DNA of 64,000 nucleotides from Clostridiales bacterium (GTDB lineage Bacteria; Bacillota; Clostridia; Lachnospirales; Lachnospiraceae), in contig JAHAJA010000020.1 in NCBI GenBank assembly GCA_018372435.1, positions 3,503-67,502 of the forward strand. Direction: 5' to 3'. The notes beneath the pieces are model-generated. The model was not told the origin of the DNA. It did no database searches and worked only from the letters and a program-made list of their open reading frames with translations. Positions 52,449 to 61,577 of the stretch are shown here, piece by piece; positions within the stretch are counted from its first letter, which is position 1; each line of letters begins with the position of its first letter. A program made the position numbers and the translations under genes.

Positions 52449-52492
52449 CAAAAAAGGACACTCTTCTAAAATTTATTTTAGAAAAATGTCCT
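52449..52492 (-). terminator. Intrinsic terminator downstream of adeC
   Basis: AGGACA pairs with TGTCCT and TTCTAAAAT with ATTTTAGAA, followed on the minus strand by TTTTTTGTTTTG. It is about 320 bases past the adeC stop codon and ends transcription before the van promoter. Confidence 0.8.
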
Positions 52493-52814
52493 CATAGTGC
52501 ATGTTTATTAAATTGAATTCTGATAGCAAATCTCTACCATCACGTATTATTAAGAAATTTCCCCCTTTCTATAGGAACTGTCGTTTCTTATGGAATAGTA
52601 TTTCATGGTTTGACATTTTTTCAATCTGGATTTTCCATAAAAAAACATTGTGATGCAAATAGCAATTCGCCATAACTTTGTATACCCATCAAATATATTT
52701 TACTTATTATATTCATAAACGAATATGCTGAATTTTTCATAACAATTTGATTATTAATATTGAAAAAACTACGGTAACAACAGGTAAGCTTGCAATTAGG
52801 TAAAATATAAATTA

Positions 52815-54611
52815 TTATTCTATTTCCAATGGCACAAAACAAAACTTTGTACAATCCACCAAACCACGATTTGTTAATCTTAATTCAGGTAAACAAGCAA
52901 GTGGAATTAATGCCATCGTCATGTATGGTGAAACAATATCACAGCCAATTGCCTCCCATGCTTTCGTTACTCCTGCAACCATTTCAGCCATTTCAGCCAC
53001 TGGCTTATTATTCATTAATCCAGCGATTGGAAGTGGCAATACACCAATTAGTTTTCCACCTTGTGCAACAGCCATACCACCGCCGCATTCTACGAGTGCA
53101 TTCGCTACAATTGCCATATCTACATCATTACTTCCTACAACGAGTAAGTTATGTGCATCATGGGCAACAGTGGAAGCCATCGCTCCATCTTTAATATGAA
53201 ATCCTTTGACAAAACCAAAACCTTTTTTTCCCGTGTTATGGTGACGCTCAAATACAACTGCCTTTAATACATCCTGATTAGGGTTTGCGTGAATATGTCC
53301 ATCATTCACAGGAACTTCCATGTGTCTTTCATAAGTACCAACTTTTTCAGGTATTATCTCAATTACACGCACTTGTGCATTATCTTGTTTTTTTGTTTTT
53401 ATTTTAAAGGAATCTGGAGTAATTGATTCCTTGATATGCATTGTATTTGTTGCTTTTTCCGGAAATTCATACTTTTCTAATTCGATGCACATCTTACCGT
53501 CTTTTGCAACAACATTTCCATCAATAATCACTTCATTTACATTCAAATCAGTTAAATTATCAAGAAATACGATATCCGCACATTTACCAGGAGTAATAGA
53601 CCCTAGATCCTGATCCATATGAAATGCTTGAGCACAATTAATTGTAACCATCTGAATTGCCGTTAGCACATCAATTCCCTCTTCCACTGCTCTTCTTACA
53701 ATGTGATCTAGATGACCGTCTTCTACTAATGTATGAGGATGGGTATCATCTGATATAAGCATAGCAAAACGTGTATCTATATTTTCTTCGGTAATACTAC
53801 GAGCAACATCTTTTAAATCATGCCAAGCACTGCCTTCTCTAAATTGAGCATACATACCCAATCGCATTTTTGCCAAAGCTTCTTCTTTGCTGGTTGATTC
53901 GTGACATGCGCGCACTCCACTTGCAATATAAGCATTTAAACCTTTTCCAGTATCTGAGATGGACCAATGACCAGTTACTGTCTTATTTGCCTTTAGTGTC
54001 TCACCAACAATTTGATGAGTGTGATCACTACTACCTACAATCCCAGGGAAATTCATCATTTCACCAAGGCCAACAACACTATCCCATTTCATACTTTCTG
54101 CTACTTCTTCTGGACCAATATATGCCCCAGTATCTTCAAATCCAGGTACTGCTGGAACACAAGAGGGCATAGTTACCATATTTTTCAACGGAGTGTGCTT
54201 TCCATCTTCAATCATATAATGTACTCCATCCATTCCAAGAACATTACAAATTTCATGAGGATCCATATATATTCCTACGGTTCCATGTGGTACTACAGCT
54301 TTTGCATATTGACTAACAGTCATCATGGAAGACTCCACATGGATATGTCCATCCAAAAAACCTGGTGTGATGTATCTCCCTTCCGCTTCGATTACCTTAG
54401 TTCCTTCACCTATGCAATGAGTAGCATCACCAACTAAAGCAACTCTGCTATTTTTAATTGCAACATCCGTATGTTCCATAATCTCTTTGGTACATACATT
54501 GATAAGTTTCGCCCCCTTAATCACTAAATCAGCACTTTCTCTTCCCATAGCTACCGCAGATAAATTCTTTGACACCTGCCATAGGGGTTGTTCTTTAAAC
54601 ATATTGAACAT
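52815..54611 (-). CDS. adeC: Adenine deaminase
   Basis: Converts adenine to hypoxanthine in purine salvage. The 598-residue metal-dependent hydrolase has the opening DLVIKGAKLINV, the metal motif PGFLDGHIHVESSMM (about 84-98), SDDTHPHTLVEDGHLD, and the C-terminal AdeC-specific domain ending with LPLACLPELRLTNRGLVD. The length fits the AdeC/YerA family (570-600) and excludes the shorter Ade/adenosine deaminase. It starts behind AGGAGGAC. Its neighbours are unrelated and it is probably monocistronic. Confidence 0.96.
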   Translation of the reverse strand: MFNMFKEQPLWQVSKNLSAVAMGRESADLVIKGAKLINVCTKEIMEHTDVAIKNSRVALVGDATHCIGEGTKVIEAEGRYITPGFLDGHIHVESSMMTVSQYAKAVVPHGTVGIYMDPHEICNVLGMDGVHYMIEDGKHTPLKNMVTMPSCVPAVPGFEDTGAYIGPEEVAESMKWDSVVGLGEMMNFPGIVGSSDHTHQIVGETLKANKTVTGHWSISDTGKGLNAYIASGVRACHESTSKEEALAKMRLGMYAQFREGSAWHDLKDVARSITEENIDTRFAMLISDDTHPHTLVEDGHLDHIVRRAVEEGIDVLTAIQMVTINCAQAFHMDQDLGSITPGKCADIVFLDNLTDLNVNEVIIDGNVVAKDGKMCIELEKYEFPEKATNTMHIKESITPDSFKIKTKKQDNAQVRVIEIIPEKVGTYERHMEVPVNDGHIHANPNQDVLKAVVFERHHNTGKKGFGFVKGFHIKDGAMASTVAHDAHNLLVVGSNDVDMAIVANALVECGGGMAVAQGGKLIGVLPLPIAGLMNNKPVAEMAEMVAGVTKAWEAIGCDIVSPYMTMALIPLACLPELRLTNRGLVDCTKFCFVPLEIE

Positions 54612-54801
54612 AATCAGTCCTCCTCATACGTAATGTTTCTTCAACTATATTATATATCATACCAGTTCCCCTATTTTTTTACCATTACCATCTATGTATT
54701 GCAAAAATAGAAGACGGTAAACACCGTTCAATTAAGATGTAGTATTGCCGCCACCATGGCATCATGATGCTCCAACATCTTGATACCTTGGAAATGCCAT
54801 C

Positions 54802-55596
54802 TTATATATTCATATCCCTTCTCTGATAAAAATAATAAGTGAAAACAGAGAAAACCACAACTAACCCCACGGATAATATCGTAACAACAATGCTCATCTC
54901 ATTGTTTTTTACTAACTTCTCAAGATTAAAGTATGTAAAGGGTGATACTACGTTTAAGAAATTCAAGTGTTCCACTAGTTCCGTAACTTTAGATATAACA
55001 AAACCGATTAGTAGTATATTCGTAGCAATCGCGCCGGATTTTTTTGACTTTCTCATGAATGAGGCCAACATGGTTCCAAGAGATAGATAAATAAGTTGTA
55101 CCAAGAACATGGATACATGTAGGAGAACAATCTCCCCAGTAATATCTTCTGTTGCATGAAAGGATGAAACTATCCCAATTGAGGATACCAGGGACACAAT
55201 ATTGATAATCACTACATTCACCAAGGAAGCTAATAACTTTGAAGTAATAATTGCTTTCCTTGATATAGGTTTTGCGATTAAAAACTCTGAAGTCTTATCT
55301 CTTTCCTCCTTAGCAATGATTCCACTTCCCAGTAAAACAGCATGGATAGCAACTGTGATTTGAATATACGGGAACAAGAACGCATAAAATCCTCCTATTT
55401 TAGTAACTTCAAAACTCCCCAGTCCCAAAAGTATCTTCATTGTATGTGGCAATTTATCAAAAACCTCGGTGCTAGCTCCGCCCGCAGAATAAGCTGTATA
55501 CTTACCCATACCGCTTATGACCAACAAAATCATACATACACTCCATATAATTAGGGCCTTCCGATTCGCCCTTAATTCTTTTATAAATACATTCAT
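54802..55596 (-). CDS. ABC-2 type exporter permease
   Basis: A 264-residue membrane protein with six helices. The N-terminal MNVFIKELRANRKALIIWSV, the GSGIIAKEERDKTSEFLIAKPISRKAIITSKLLASL loop and the FSVFTYYFYQRRDMNI ending are typical for ABC-2 permeases. It is the third gene of the tetR-ATPase-permease-permease unit and looks like a paralogue of the gene upstream (shared KEERxKTxxFLxxKPxSR pattern). Export of a drug, lipid or peptide is likely; the substrate is unknown. Confidence 0.88.
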   Translation of the reverse strand: MNVFIKELRANRKALIIWSVCMILLVISGMGKYTAYSAGGASTEVFDKLPHTMKILLGLGSFEVTKIGGFYAFLFPYIQITVAIHAVLLGSGIIAKEERDKTSEFLIAKPISRKAIITSKLLASLVNVVIINIVSLVSSIGIVSSFHATEDITGEIVLLHVSMFLVQLIYLSLGTMLASFMRKSKKSGAIATNILLIGFVISKVTELVEHLNFLNVVSPFTYFNLEKLVKNNEMSIVVTILSVGLVVVFSVFTYYFYQRRDMNI

Positions 55597-55699
55597 TACC
55601 GAACCTCCTTTAGGATTTTAGCATCTGACGACATGAATATCATTGAAAAGCTTTTACATCTACCTAACGACACGAATAGCCTTCAAACGCTTATATAAT

Positions 55700-56503
55700 C
55701 TAGTTAACAGCGTGAATATCCTTTTTGTTATAAACTATATAGCTGACAACAATAGATATAGCCACAATAACAGCACCAGTAATTAGATAAAATACCTCGT
55801 ATCTATTCTTCTGAATAATGTGGTAAACATCAAAATATTTAAAAGGTGAAAATATTCGTTTGATTTTTTCACTATTATCAGTTACAAGTAATGTGCCAAT
55901 AAAATAAAATCCAAAAACAAATCCAAGTGAAACAGGAAGCACGTTCTTTAACTTTTTAAAGAATACAGATATAAGCATTCCGATGGCTAAAAATATAATT
56001 TGAACAAAAAACATACTAAGATTAATCATAAAAAATGTTACTAAACTAAAATCTTCTGTTTTTGCCATGTTCGCCATAATAGTTGATAGGGTAATAAATA
56101 TAACATTTGTAATAACTAATGCAGTGCAAGCTGCAAGTAATTTTGCACTTACAATCACAGTACGTGATACTGGCTTTACAAGGAGAAAGTCCGCAGTTCG
56201 CTCTCTTGACTCCTTAGAAAGAATCGACACGCCTAAATTCATGGCTTGTATCGCTCCACAAAGAACTATAAAAGTAAATATCATGGAGTAAAAGCCCAAC
56301 AAGGATGAAATGTAATCCAGATTGATGCCAAGCATTGCACGAATTGCTTCTGGATATTCCCCTAACAATTGCTTAAAATCTGCTGCATCCTTTGCCATAC
56401 TTGGATAAATGGACAAATAAAGTGCTGCAAGTGCAAGCATACTAATAGTCCACGTAATAATCGACTTTCTAAGTGACTTAAGTTCATACAAGAACATATT
56501 CAT
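55700..56503 (-). CDS. ABC-2 type exporter permease
   Basis: A 267-residue permease, start set at the ATG at 56503 (MNMFLYELKSLRKSIITW) behind GGAGGATT. It has six helices and the cytoplasmic loop LSKESRERTADFLLVKPVSRTVIVSAKLLAA. It begins four bases after the ATPase stop codon. Together with the next gene it probably forms the heterodimeric membrane part of the transporter. Confidence 0.88.
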   Translation of the reverse strand: MNMFLYELKSLRKSIITWTISMLALAALYLSIYPSMAKDAADFKQLLGEYPEAIRAMLGINLDYISSLLGFYSMIFTFIVLCGAIQAMNLGVSILSKESRERTADFLLVKPVSRTVIVSAKLLAACTALVITNVIFITLSTIMANMAKTEDFSLVTFFMINLSMFFVQIIFLAIGMLISVFFKKLKNVLPVSLGFVFGFYFIGTLLVTDNSEKIKRIFSPFKYFDVYHIIQKNRYEVFYLITGAVIVAISIVVSYIVYNKKDIHAVN

Positions 56504-56507
56504 ACAT

Positions 56508-57389
56508 CTAATCCTCCTTAGCATAATAATGCATAAATATTTCTTCAAGATCCGGCTCTTCAATAGAAATGTTACGAAGCTCCATCTCGCTAATCCTTTT
56601 CATTATGGTATTAATATTACCCTTGTATATAAAATGAGCCGTATTCTGCTTTATTTCAAAATTGTTAACACCCTTAATCTCAAACAGTTCCTTATTAACC
56701 CCAGCTTTCGTTTCAATACTAAAGCGCTTATAGCTATTTTCCTGAAGTGAACTCATCTTTTCTGTCTTAATGATTTTTCCCTCTTTGATAAAGGCTACAC
56801 GACTACACATTTTCTGAACCTCACTGAGGATATGGGAAGAGAAGAACACCGTAGCTCCCTTCTGATTTTCCTGTGAAATGAGGTCAAAAAACTTCTGTTG
56901 CATCAAAGGGTCCAACCCACTGGTAGGTTCATCTAGAATGATTAGCTTTGGTTCATGAAGTAAACCTTGGACGATGCCGACTTTCTTCTTATTACCAAAG
57001 GACAAGTCATCAATCTTCTTTTTTAGATCAAGGTCCATCACCTCAGCTAACTCTTTGATTCGTTTTGTACAGTCCTTTTTATAAAAGCTTGCAGAATACT
57101 TTAGTAAATCCATAACCCTCATATTATCGTAATAGAAAACTTCAGATGGCAGATACCCAAGTTCCTTTCTAATCTCTGGATATTCCCTGCAGCTCTTTCC
57201 AAAAATCGTAGCTGTTCCACTAGTTGGATGTATCAAGCCAAGCAGGGTTCTTATGGTAGTCGACTTACCTGCTCCATTGGGACCGATAAATCCAAAAATC
57301 TCTCCTTCTTCCACGTTCAAATTAACATCAATAATACCTCTTGCTCCTCTGTAACTCTTAGTTAAATTCTTGATTTCAACTACATTCAT
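56508..57389 (-). CDS. ABC exporter ATPase
   Basis: An ATP-binding subunit of about 293 residues. Walker A GPNGAGKST, signature LSFGNKKKVGIVQGLLHEP and Walker B LIILDEPTSGLDPL are clear; the signature is LSFGNKKK in place of LSGGxxxR, which is common for this exporter class. The C-terminal 80 residues form the usual accessory part. I prefer the ATG at 57389 because GGAGG lies eight bases before it; an ATG overlapping the tetR stop codon at 57410 is an alternative. Confidence 0.92.
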   Translation of the reverse strand: MNVVEIKNLTKSYRGARGIIDVNLNVEEGEIFGFIGPNGAGKSTTIRTLLGLIHPTSGTATIFGKSCREYPEIRKELGYLPSEVFYYDNMRVMDLLKYSASFYKKDCTKRIKELAEVMDLDLKKKIDDLSFGNKKKVGIVQGLLHEPKLIILDEPTSGLDPLMQQKFFDLISQENQKGATVFFSSHILSEVQKMCSRVAFIKEGKIIKTEKMSSLQENSYKRFSIETKAGVNKELFEIKGVNNFEIKQNTAHFIYKGNINTIMKRISEMELRNISIEEPDLEEIFMHYYAKED

Positions 57390-57409
57390 ACCCATATCCT
57401 CCAACCACA

Positions 57410-58027
57410 TTATAGTTTATACTCTTCCTTATATAAATTACTCTTTAATAAATTCATACTTTCAGTAAAGTCCTTCATCATGTTGTCCAAATCCATTACT
57501 TGGTTACTCTTCGCCTGATTAACAAAACCTTCACTAATCCACATCAGCATCTTCATGACAAGCTTTACATCCACACCCTCTTTAAATTTCGAATAATCCA
57601 TTCCTTCAAAGGCAATTTTATCTCGGAAGACATCAGACTTAGACATCCACTTTTTTATATCTTCTTTTACCTCCTCATTACTCTCGAAAAAAACGCTACT
57701 TAAATAAGATAATGCTGCAGGATGCTTTTTTATAACTCCTGTTTTTATGGTTGCTGCCATTGTAATTCTTTCAAAGAAATCTGTTATATCCTTATCGAAC
57801 TTTTCATCGATTTCTTCCATGATAAGCTGAAAACAATAGTCTAGCAAAAAAAGATATAAATCTTTTTTCGTACCAAAGTAGTGAAAAACCATTGCTTTTG
57901 AAATACCTGCCACATTCGCAATATCACTTACTGAAGTTTTCTTATATCCATTGGTGCCAAATGCCTGTAAGGCAGCATCTACAATAGTTGTCTGCTTATC
58001 CACTGTTAGATTATAAAACTTATCCAA
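57410..58027 (-). CDS. TetR-family transcriptional regulator of the ABC exporter
   Basis: A 205-residue TetR-type repressor with the N-terminal HTH DAALQAFGTNGYKKTSVSDIANVAGISKAMVFHYFGTKKDLYLFL split over residues 18-62, of which SDIANVAGISKAMVFHYF is the recognition part. The C-terminal ligand domain is helical. It is the first gene of the exporter operon, and a double palindrome covers its own promoter, so it probably represses itself and the exporter until a substrate binds. Confidence 0.92.
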   Translation of the reverse strand: MDKFYNLTVDKQTTIVDAALQAFGTNGYKKTSVSDIANVAGISKAMVFHYFGTKKDLYLFLLDYCFQLIMEEIDEKFDKDITDFFERITMAATIKTGVIKKHPAALSYLSSVFFESNEEVKEDIKKWMSKSDVFRDKIAFEGMDYSKFKEGVDVKLVMKMLMWISEGFVNQAKSNQVMDLDNMMKDFTESMNLLKSNLYKEEYKL

Positions 58028-58043
58028 TCTCTCACCTCTTTTC

Positions 58044-58094
58044 GACCGAATCGGTTTATAGCAATATTATACTGCCATAAACCGATTCGGTCAA
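58044..58094 (-). promoter_or_regulatory. TetR operator overlapping a strong promoter
   Basis: GACCGAATCGGTTTAT (58044-58059) and its exact inverted copy (58077-58092) flank the promoter. Each half contains the 11-bp palindrome ACCGAATCGGT. On the minus strand -35 is TTGACC (58089-58094), inside one half, and -10 is TATAAT (58066-58071), 17 bases apart. The second half covers the transcription start. This layout fits tight repression by the adjacent TetR protein. Confidence 0.85.
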
Positions 58095-58196
58095 GAGTAA
58101 TCATAACTTCTGAACTTTTTATATTTCAATAATTTGCTACCTTAATTAATAAGGACTCTTCCACTATCTCCTTTCTTTTCTCAATAAACAAAAAAG

Positions 58197-58226
58197 ACAC
58201 CTTTCTAAATTTCTTTAGAAAAGTGC
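58197..58226 (-). terminator. Intrinsic terminator of lysS
   Basis: CACTTTTCTAAA pairs with TTTAGAAAGGTG (one G-U pair) around a 4-base loop, followed on the minus strand by TCTTTTTTG. It starts 18 bases past lysS. Confidence 0.85.
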
Positions 58227-58243
58227 CTTAAAATACACTGCGT

Positions 58244-59743
58244 TTATTTGTCTAATGTCTTCATCGTTGGGAATAACAATACGTCACGAATAGCAGATGA
58301 ATCAGTAAGTAACATGATAAAACGGTCAATACCGATACCAATTCCGCCTGTAGGTGGCATACCATATTCAAGAGCACATAAGAAATCTTCATCAAGATGA
58401 TCTGCTTCATCATCACCTGCCACACGATTTGCTTCTTGCGCTTCAAAACGTCCACGTTGGTCAATTGGATCATTTAACTCAGAGAATGCGTTTGCCATCT
58501 CTCTCTTAGTAATAAACAATTCAAAACGTTCTGTATAATTTGGATCCGTTGGTTTTCTCTTAGCTAGTGGAGAAATCTCAACTGGGTGATCCATAACAAA
58601 TGTAGGTTGAACTAACTTCTCTTCTACGAAATCTTCAAAAAATAAGTTAAGGATATCACCTTTCTTATGTCTAGCTTCAAATTTTACATGATGTTCTTTT
58701 GCAAGTGCTTTGGCTTGCTCATCTGTTTCCACTTCATTGAAATCAATACCAGCATACTTCTTAACCGCATCAACCATTGTTAAACGCTCAAATGGTTTAG
58801 CTAAGTCAATTTCAACACCATCATAAGATATTAAAGTGGTTCCTAGAACTTTCATAGCTACTGTACGATATAGATCTTCTACTAAATCCATCATTCCTTG
58901 GTAATCAGTGTATGCTTGATATAATTCAAGTAAAGTAAATTCTGGATTATGACGTACAGATAAACCTTCGTTACGGAATACTCGTCCGATTTCATATACA
59001 CGTTCTAAACCACCAACAATTAGTCTCTTAAGATATAATTCAAGAGAAATTCTTAAGTTCATATCTTGGTCAAGAGAATTGTGATGTGTAGTAAAAGGTC
59101 TTGCAGAAGCACCACCTGCGATTGGAACTAATACTGGAGTCTCTACTTCAATAAAGCTTTTACTATCAAGATAGTTACGAATCTCGCGAAGAATTAAAGA
59201 ACGCTTAATAAAAGTATCTTTAACCTCTGGATTCACAATTAAATCAATATATCTTTGACGATATCTAACATCTGTATCTTTTAATCCATGGAACTTCTCA
59301 GGAAGTACTTGTAAACTCTTAGTTAATAAAGTAACTTTAGTTGCATGGATAGAGATTTCACCAGTCTTTGTTTTGAACACAGTACCAGCTAAACCTACAA
59401 TATCGCCGATGTCGAATTTTTTGAATTCTGCGTAATCCTCTTCTCCAACACTGTCTCTTGCAACGTAGGATTGAATATTACCTTGAACATCTGCTATATT
59501 ACAAAAAGATGCTTTTCCCATAACACGCTTTGACATAATACGTCCAGCAAGTGCTACTTCTTTGCCTTCTAATTCTTCAAAACTATTCTTCACTTCCATA
59601 CTATGATGCGTTACATCATATTTCATAATTTGAAAAGGATCTTTTCCTCTTTCCTGAAGGTCAGCGAGTTTCGCTCTTCTCACCTTAAGGATTTCATTAA
59701 TGTCCTGTTCTACTACATTCTTTTCTTCAGCCAATTCATTCAC
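58244..59743 (-). CDS. lysS: Lysyl-tRNA synthetase (class II)
   Basis: Charges tRNA-Lys. The 499-residue class II enzyme has the OB-fold anticodon-binding part (about 55-160, VALAGRIMSKRVMGKASFCNIADV), motif 2 RVYEIGRVFRNEG, and motif 3 GMPPTGGIGIGIDRF. The C-terminus is family-typical (RDVLLFPTMKT). It follows greA by 22 bases and is co-transcribed with it, an arrangement common in Firmicutes. Confidence 0.97.
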   Translation of the reverse strand: MNELAEEKNVVEQDINEILKVRRAKLADLQERGKDPFQIMKYDVTHHSMEVKNSFEELEGKEVALAGRIMSKRVMGKASFCNIADVQGNIQSYVARDSVGEEDYAEFKKFDIGDIVGLAGTVFKTKTGEISIHATKVTLLTKSLQVLPEKFHGLKDTDVRYRQRYIDLIVNPEVKDTFIKRSLILREIRNYLDSKSFIEVETPVLVPIAGGASARPFTTHHNSLDQDMNLRISLELYLKRLIVGGLERVYEIGRVFRNEGLSVRHNPEFTLLELYQAYTDYQGMMDLVEDLYRTVAMKVLGTTLISYDGVEIDLAKPFERLTMVDAVKKYAGIDFNEVETDEQAKALAKEHHVKFEARHKKGDILNLFFEDFVEEKLVQPTFVMDHPVEISPLAKRKPTDPNYTERFELFITKREMANAFSELNDPIDQRGRFEAQEANRVAGDDEADHLDEDFLCALEYGMPPTGGIGIGIDRFIMLLTDSSAIRDVLLFPTMKTLDK

Positions 59744-59765
59744 TCCTTTATGTAACCTAACTGGC

Positions 59766-60248
59766 TTAGTTAGATCTTTGAATTTCTAGTATTTTATACT
59801 TAATAGCACCTGATTGTGTTTCCACTTCAATAGTATCGCCAATTTTCTTACCGAGTAACGCTTGACCTACTGGCGATTCATTTGATATTTTTCCTTTTAA
59901 AGTGTTAGCTTCTGTTGAGCCAACTAATTTATAATCTAAGATATCATCATATTCCATGTCCATGATTCTTACACGGCAACCAATGTTGATTTTATTAAGA
60001 TCAACTTCGTCTTCAACAACAACTTCTGCATTCTTTAAGATTTTGTCGATTTCTTCGATTCTAGTTTCGATATCTCTTTGTTCGTCTTTTGCAGCATCAT
60101 ATTCAGCATTTTCAGATAAGTCACCCTGTTCTCTTGCTTCTTTGATTTTTTGTGCTACTTCTCTTCTTTTATTAACTTTTAATTCTTGTAGTTCTTCCTC
60201 AAGTGACTTTAAACCTTCGTAGGTTAAAATATTTTTCTTGTCTGCCAT
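59766..60248 (-). CDS. greA: Transcription elongation factor GreA
   Basis: GreA restarts backtracked RNA polymerase by stimulating transcript cleavage. I choose the ATG at 60248 (MADKKNILTYEG); an upstream frame from a TTG would add six codons that are part of the ribosome site. The 160-residue protein has the N-terminal coiled coil with the acidic tip (REQGDLSENAEYDAAKDEQ, Asp and Glu at the tip) and the C-terminal FKBP-like domain (SNESPVGQALLGKKIGDTIEVET). Confidence 0.97.
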   Translation of the reverse strand: MADKKNILTYEGLKSLEEELQELKVNKRREVAQKIKEAREQGDLSENAEYDAAKDEQRDIETRIEEIDKILKNAEVVVEDEVDLNKINIGCRVRIMDMEYDDILDYKLVGSTEANTLKGKISNESPVGQALLGKKIGDTIEVETQSGAIKYKILEIQRSN

Positions 60249-60417
60249 GTTAAACCCAACCTCCAAAATAATTATTACTGAAACTATTCTTTACATTACG
60301 CCCATCTGCACCAGACCGACAAGCCTATATGCGAATAAACACTAACATGAGTGCATCTCTTCTTCACTCTTTTATCAGATTATTTATTCTGACACTTTCT
60401 CACTGTACATTCCTTGT

Positions 60418-60446
60418 ATTATAACGTATGGGCCGTACAATGTCAA
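60418..60446 (-). promoter_or_regulatory. Consensus promoter of greA-lysS
   Basis: TTGACA (60441-60446) and TATAAT (60418-60423) on the minus strand are exact consensus boxes with a 17-base spacer. Confidence 0.9.
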
Positions 60447-60448
60447 GA

Positions 60449-60475
60449 TTATCAGACTGTAACCCCCTGATAATG
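60449..60475. repeat. Inverted repeat directly upstream of the greA promoter
   Basis: Perfect 8-bp arms ATTATCAG and CTGATAAT with an 11-base loop end two bases from the -35 box. It could be the 3' stem of the preceding gene or a regulator site; no T run follows. Confidence 0.5.
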
Positions 60476-60483
60476 CCAAACAG

Positions 60484-61437
60484 CTATATAACAATTACTA
60501 TTATTTTTACTTTGCACGCTTCTATTAATTCAAGTATTTCATTTTGGTTTATATTTCTATAATACTCCCCATAAATCGCTTCAATATTCACACTTTTCGC
60601 TCTTAAATAATTAACCATCATATTCTTCTTAAGGATATTCCCCTGATACAATAGATCCACATCATAAATAATAGTTAAATCTTTCCTTCTCTCTTGAAGA
60701 TATTGCCTCTTCTTCGTAGAACTGTTTACATCAATGACACAAGCTCCATACGGAAAGAAATTATAGCTCTTATAACTTTCACTATCTAAATCTATAATAA
60801 TATTCCCCTCAATGAGGTTTTTAAGTGGTAGCTCTTCGAATTCTACAACTAATCCTGTGGTATCATATATCATATCTCTAAAGCCAGTAAAATATTCTTC
60901 CCGATTCGTAATAATTGTTAAATAATTTAAATTATTAACAAACAGTTCTAGCACATGTTCAATCCGTTTATCCCCGGAATCAATAATAACCAGTTTCACG
61001 TCTTTTTCTTTAATATGTAATTTATCTCTACTAATCTTAACTAGCTGTTTCAGATATAGGAATTTAATCAAAGTCCGCTGCCTCTCGGCCCTTTCATTAT
61101 CCTTCTCCTGCAGCTCTTCCATACAGTATGCCCGGCTGATATTCAGATGTTTCATAATCTCTTTAATGTACTGATCTAGATATTGACTGGGTAAGCTTAA
61201 TTTCTCTTCTTTGGTAAAGGGTAACATGGCACAAGGAATACTATCACCTAGAAAAGTTAACTTCCCAAGCTTCATAGGCAGTCTTTTTATTAAGTTTTTG
61301 TAATACCACTTGACTGAAATTCGTTTTATCAATTTATCATAGGATTTCTCAATCATCTCCTCTTCTTCGATAATAAACTCTTCATTCTGATTTGCATCCA
61401 TCAGCTTAATAAATATAAAGTCTTTAGACATAAGCAT
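60484..61437 (-). CDS. Protein of unknown function, long coiled or alpha/beta
   Basis: I do not recognise this 317-residue cytoplasmic protein. It has no signal peptide or membrane helix. The N-terminal half is rich in charged helices (EEEEMIEKSYDKLIKRI, DQYIKEIMKHLNISRAYCMEELQEKDNERAERQRTL). From about residue 165 it alternates beta strands and helices (VKLVIIDSGDKRIEHVLELFVNNLNYLTIITNREEYF), as in a Rossmann-like fold, but lacks a glycine-rich loop. The extremely hydrophobic end (CKVKIIVIVI) may be a buried strand. It lies between the dinG-like gene and greA and is separated from both. Confidence 0.7.
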   Translation of the reverse strand: MLMSKDFIFIKLMDANQNEEFIIEEEEMIEKSYDKLIKRISVKWYYKNLIKRLPMKLGKLTFLGDSIPCAMLPFTKEEKLSLPSQYLDQYIKEIMKHLNISRAYCMEELQEKDNERAERQRTLIKFLYLKQLVKISRDKLHIKEKDVKLVIIDSGDKRIEHVLELFVNNLNYLTIITNREEYFTGFRDMIYDTTGLVVEFEELPLKNLIEGNIIIDLDSESYKSYNFFPYGACVIDVNSSTKKRQYLQERRKDLTIIYDVDLLYQGNILKKNMMVNYLRAKSVNIEAIYGEYYRNINQNEILELIEACKVKIIVIVI

Positions 61438-61500
61438 CCCTTCTTCTTTTTGTAAGTATATTTATACGATCAAGAACTTATGCCCTATAAACTGGCAAAA

Positions 61501-61535
61501 CGTCTAATAAACACCTTACAAATGTTTATTAGACG
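61501..61535 (-). terminator. Intrinsic terminator of the DinG-like gene
   Basis: Perfect 13-bp arms CGTCTAATAAACA and TGTTTATTAGACG with a 9-base loop, followed on the minus strand by TTTTGCCAG. Confidence 0.85.
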
Positions 61536-61577
61536 ACTCTACCTTCAATATAGTACCAGAATGATGTCAGCTTAAGA

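Larger units (their letters stand above)
52163..52814. other. Long intergenic region between adeC and the van cluster
   Basis: These 650 bases hold the first van promoter region (box at 52288-52313), a terminator (52449-52492) and about 320 bases of AT-rich sequence downstream of adeC. A 77-codon frame on the minus strand overlapping the adeC end has no ribosome site and no family signature, so I do not call a gene. No transposase or inverted repeat ends were seen. Confidence 0.6.

Noticed and set aside
52669..52686. A plus-strand CATAACTTTGTATAC resembling half of the VanR box.
   Set aside because: Only one half-site is present, in the opposite orientation, and no gene is placed to use it.
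52621..52854. A 77-codon minus-strand frame overlapping the end of adeC.
   Set aside because: It begins inside adeC in another frame, lacks a ribosome site, and shows no family signature.
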